From: Adiantum capillus-veneris
Taxonomy: Eukaryota > Streptophyta > Polypodiopsida > Polypodiales > Pteridaceae
DNA: 58,500 bases
Assembly: GCA_014529385.2 (NCBI GenBank)
Contig: CM043955.1
Location: forward strand, 143,104,140-143,162,639
Reading direction: 5' to 3'
The position numbers and the translations under genes were made by a program. This document shows, in pieces, positions 56,931 to 58,500 of the stretch. Numbering within the stretch: position 1 is the stretch's first letter; each line of letters starts with the position of its first letter. A model generated the notes under the pieces. That model had not been told where the DNA came from, searched no databases, and saw only the letters and a program-made list of their open reading frames with translations.

Positions 56931-56972
56931 TACCATTGATGAGCTCCTCACGGAGCGAAACGTGTTGGTTCC
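56931..56972 (+). ncRNA. Hammerhead-like sequence, PLE copy D
   Basis: Identical to copy B over the core: TTGATGAG, an intact five-pair helix II, GAAAC. It has the same T in place of the first core C. Confidence 0.6.
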
Positions 56973-58277
56973 TCTCTCAACCTTTAACCTAGCTCCATCT
57001 TTAACCCTTTTACCTTGTGCTTAAATTTAAATGCACGCTTGACATATTTTTACTATTGAAGTAAAAATTGACCCTCAATTTCAGGTGGGATTCACAACGC
57101 CTTGGTCGCTTCTAGTAGTGAGTTTCTTTCACCAAAACATATCTAGCTTAATGACGAGGGCATGCGGTCAAATGTGCTCCCTTCACCAAGGCATGGTTAC
57201 AACCATGGAGATTATGTGAATTGTTGGAGTTGTGAAGACCTCAATGGTGGAGTGTTTTCAAATACATCACCAAGTGATTTGCTAATAAACCTAAAGTTCT
57301 TGTTTATCTTACTAACAAATTTGCAATATTATTCATTAACTACAAAGGATCTGTTGTATACAACCTTTACTAATTATTAAGGGTTTGAATTTTGCGCGAC
57401 ATGCATGTTAAATTTATCCCTTCATTTTGTTGATTGGAGTTGTCACTGTTAAATTTCCACTATTCATGGAGGTGATTGTTTTATACACTCTTGCATGTAA
57501 CATCACTATTCTTAAGTATAGTGGTTTATTGTTCGGTTGCACTTAAATTTTGATATAATGTCTTGTGGTTTATTGCTAAATTCTATTTAAATTTCCATGC
57601 AATGTTTACATGCTCTTAACCATAGTCACAGGGTTCACCCAATTAATAGGGCACGGCTTTTTTTATGTTGTGTAGGTCAAATTTAACCTTAACTTTTGTG
57701 TGGATTGTTAGCAACAAGTATCGAGAGTCGTCTCCCATGTAACACAAGTAGCCTTCTTACTCTATGCTACATGCACAAATGGAGATGGGATTCCTTTGAC
57801 TCTTCCCAAATCTCTAATTTACACATGGATTAGTCCAAACATGTCTTTTGTAGAGGACTTTGCAATTGCAAGAAGGATGTCTTATCTCTATTCCATAGGA
57901 TAACGCTAGCATTGGTGGGTACATGCTAGCTACAAAATGTATTCCATTGCAGCATAAAGAGCTGCCAAAATTTCACACGTACCCACAAATGGTCAACATT
58001 GAAACTTTACTTCGCTAAGACACAAGGTACAAGAGAATTTTGGTAATGTTGTGGTATGGCCACATGGACTGCCAAGACAGGTCCTGGCTCACAATGTCCA
58101 AACAATAAGGTAATCCTATTTGAGGCTTACATCAACATGAAGAGTACATCTTAGAGTTGTCCCATTCAATAATTATCAAGATTTTGTCTCAACAAGATTT
58201 TCATAAGTGAGATGATGGTAAGAGAAAGCTCTCACATCTTTCTCCCTTAGATTTTAGAGCAATAGTCTATTGGGGTG

Positions 58278-58500
58278 TGTGACACATCATCACCACCACA
58301 AGTGAGAACCCCCTCTACTTTGGAAGCCTACACATTTGACATCACTGTGATTAGGTCATCAAATTCCCTCTCCCAACTCTATAAAAGAAGCCTATGCTAT
58401 ACACTTTGTGTCCAATTCATATCCACTCTACATCCTATCACTAGCCCATCACTCTAACCCACTTTATACTCATTTTGCATATTAATCTACTCATAATTTA
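58278..58500 (+). repeat. Candidate short LTR, right duplicate (cut by window end)
   Basis: Starts TGTGACACATCATCACC and carries TATAAAAG near 58,380. It is the partner of 50,919-51,238. The primer site is beyond the window. Confidence 0.5.

Larger units (their letters stand above)
54877..57053 (+). mobile_element. PLE copy D, 5'-truncated
   Basis: It begins in the RT before motif A, so it is longer at the 5' side than copy B, and runs to GACATATTTTTAC. From 55,263 on it is the duplicate of copy B. It is head to head with copy C. Confidence 0.8.
55263..58500 (+). repeat. Direct duplication, right copy (continues off the window)
   Basis: It matches 47,895-51,141. The duplicated part includes the RT stop, C-runs, hammerhead-like sequence and 1.45 kb of flank, so it arose by DNA duplication, not by two PLE insertions. 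The stretch 57,054-58,277 has no recognised gene. Confidence 0.85.

Overview
This is a repeat-rich nuclear window from a land plant. The Ty3/gypsy elements are chromoviruses and an OTA-type (Tat/Athila-like) element primed by initiator tRNA-Met. There are remnants of a PPR gene and of a hAT transposase, many dinucleotide microsatellites, and one spliced host gene of the plant ATL RING-H2 family. Several copies of an endonuclease-less Penelope-like element (PLE) make a non-flowering plant (fern, lycophyte or gymnosperm) more likely than an angiosperm. That last step is inference, not proof.

Layout. 1-15,000: a decayed minus-strand OTA-type gypsy element (E3), cut in two by a plus-strand chromovirus (E1, 901-9439) and carrying foldback or hairpin repeats at 12,889-13,390. 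15,000-16,900: remnants of a plus-strand PPR gene. 17,000-19,100: microsatellites and the 3' side of the host gene. 19,140-41,926: a minus-strand ATL-type RING-H2 ubiquitin ligase gene. It has three exons, all junctions are in frame, and it would encode 223 aa. Its first intron is about 22 kb and holds a hAT remnant, several LTR fragments and a 7.1-kb chromovirus (E2, 28,720-35,863). 42,972-57,053: four copies of a PLE in two head-to-head pairs (A minus/B plus, C minus/D plus). Each has a hammerhead-ribozyme-like sequence 0.8-1.3 kb downstream of the reverse transcriptase (RT) region, and copy C has a complete canonical core. Copies B and D lie inside a 3.2-kb direct duplication that runs off the right edge.

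How the parts relate. The only gene that looks functional is the ATL-type ligase. If transcribed, it must splice out a 22-kb intron made largely of transposons. All mobile elements are disabled: E1 by many stops and frameshifts, E2 by a catalytic RT change, an RNase H deletion and an integrase stop, and E3 by nested insertion. PLE copies B and D share one stop, and copy A is frameshifted. The most noteworthy system is the PLE family: an RT of PLE type ending at the thumb without a recognisable GIY-YIG domain, a long uncharacterised region before the RT, a C-rich tract, and a hammerhead with a self-complementary six-base helix III.

Limits: all calls come from reading the sequence by eye. No alignment, folding or database search was run. 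Family names rest on motifs I recognise.
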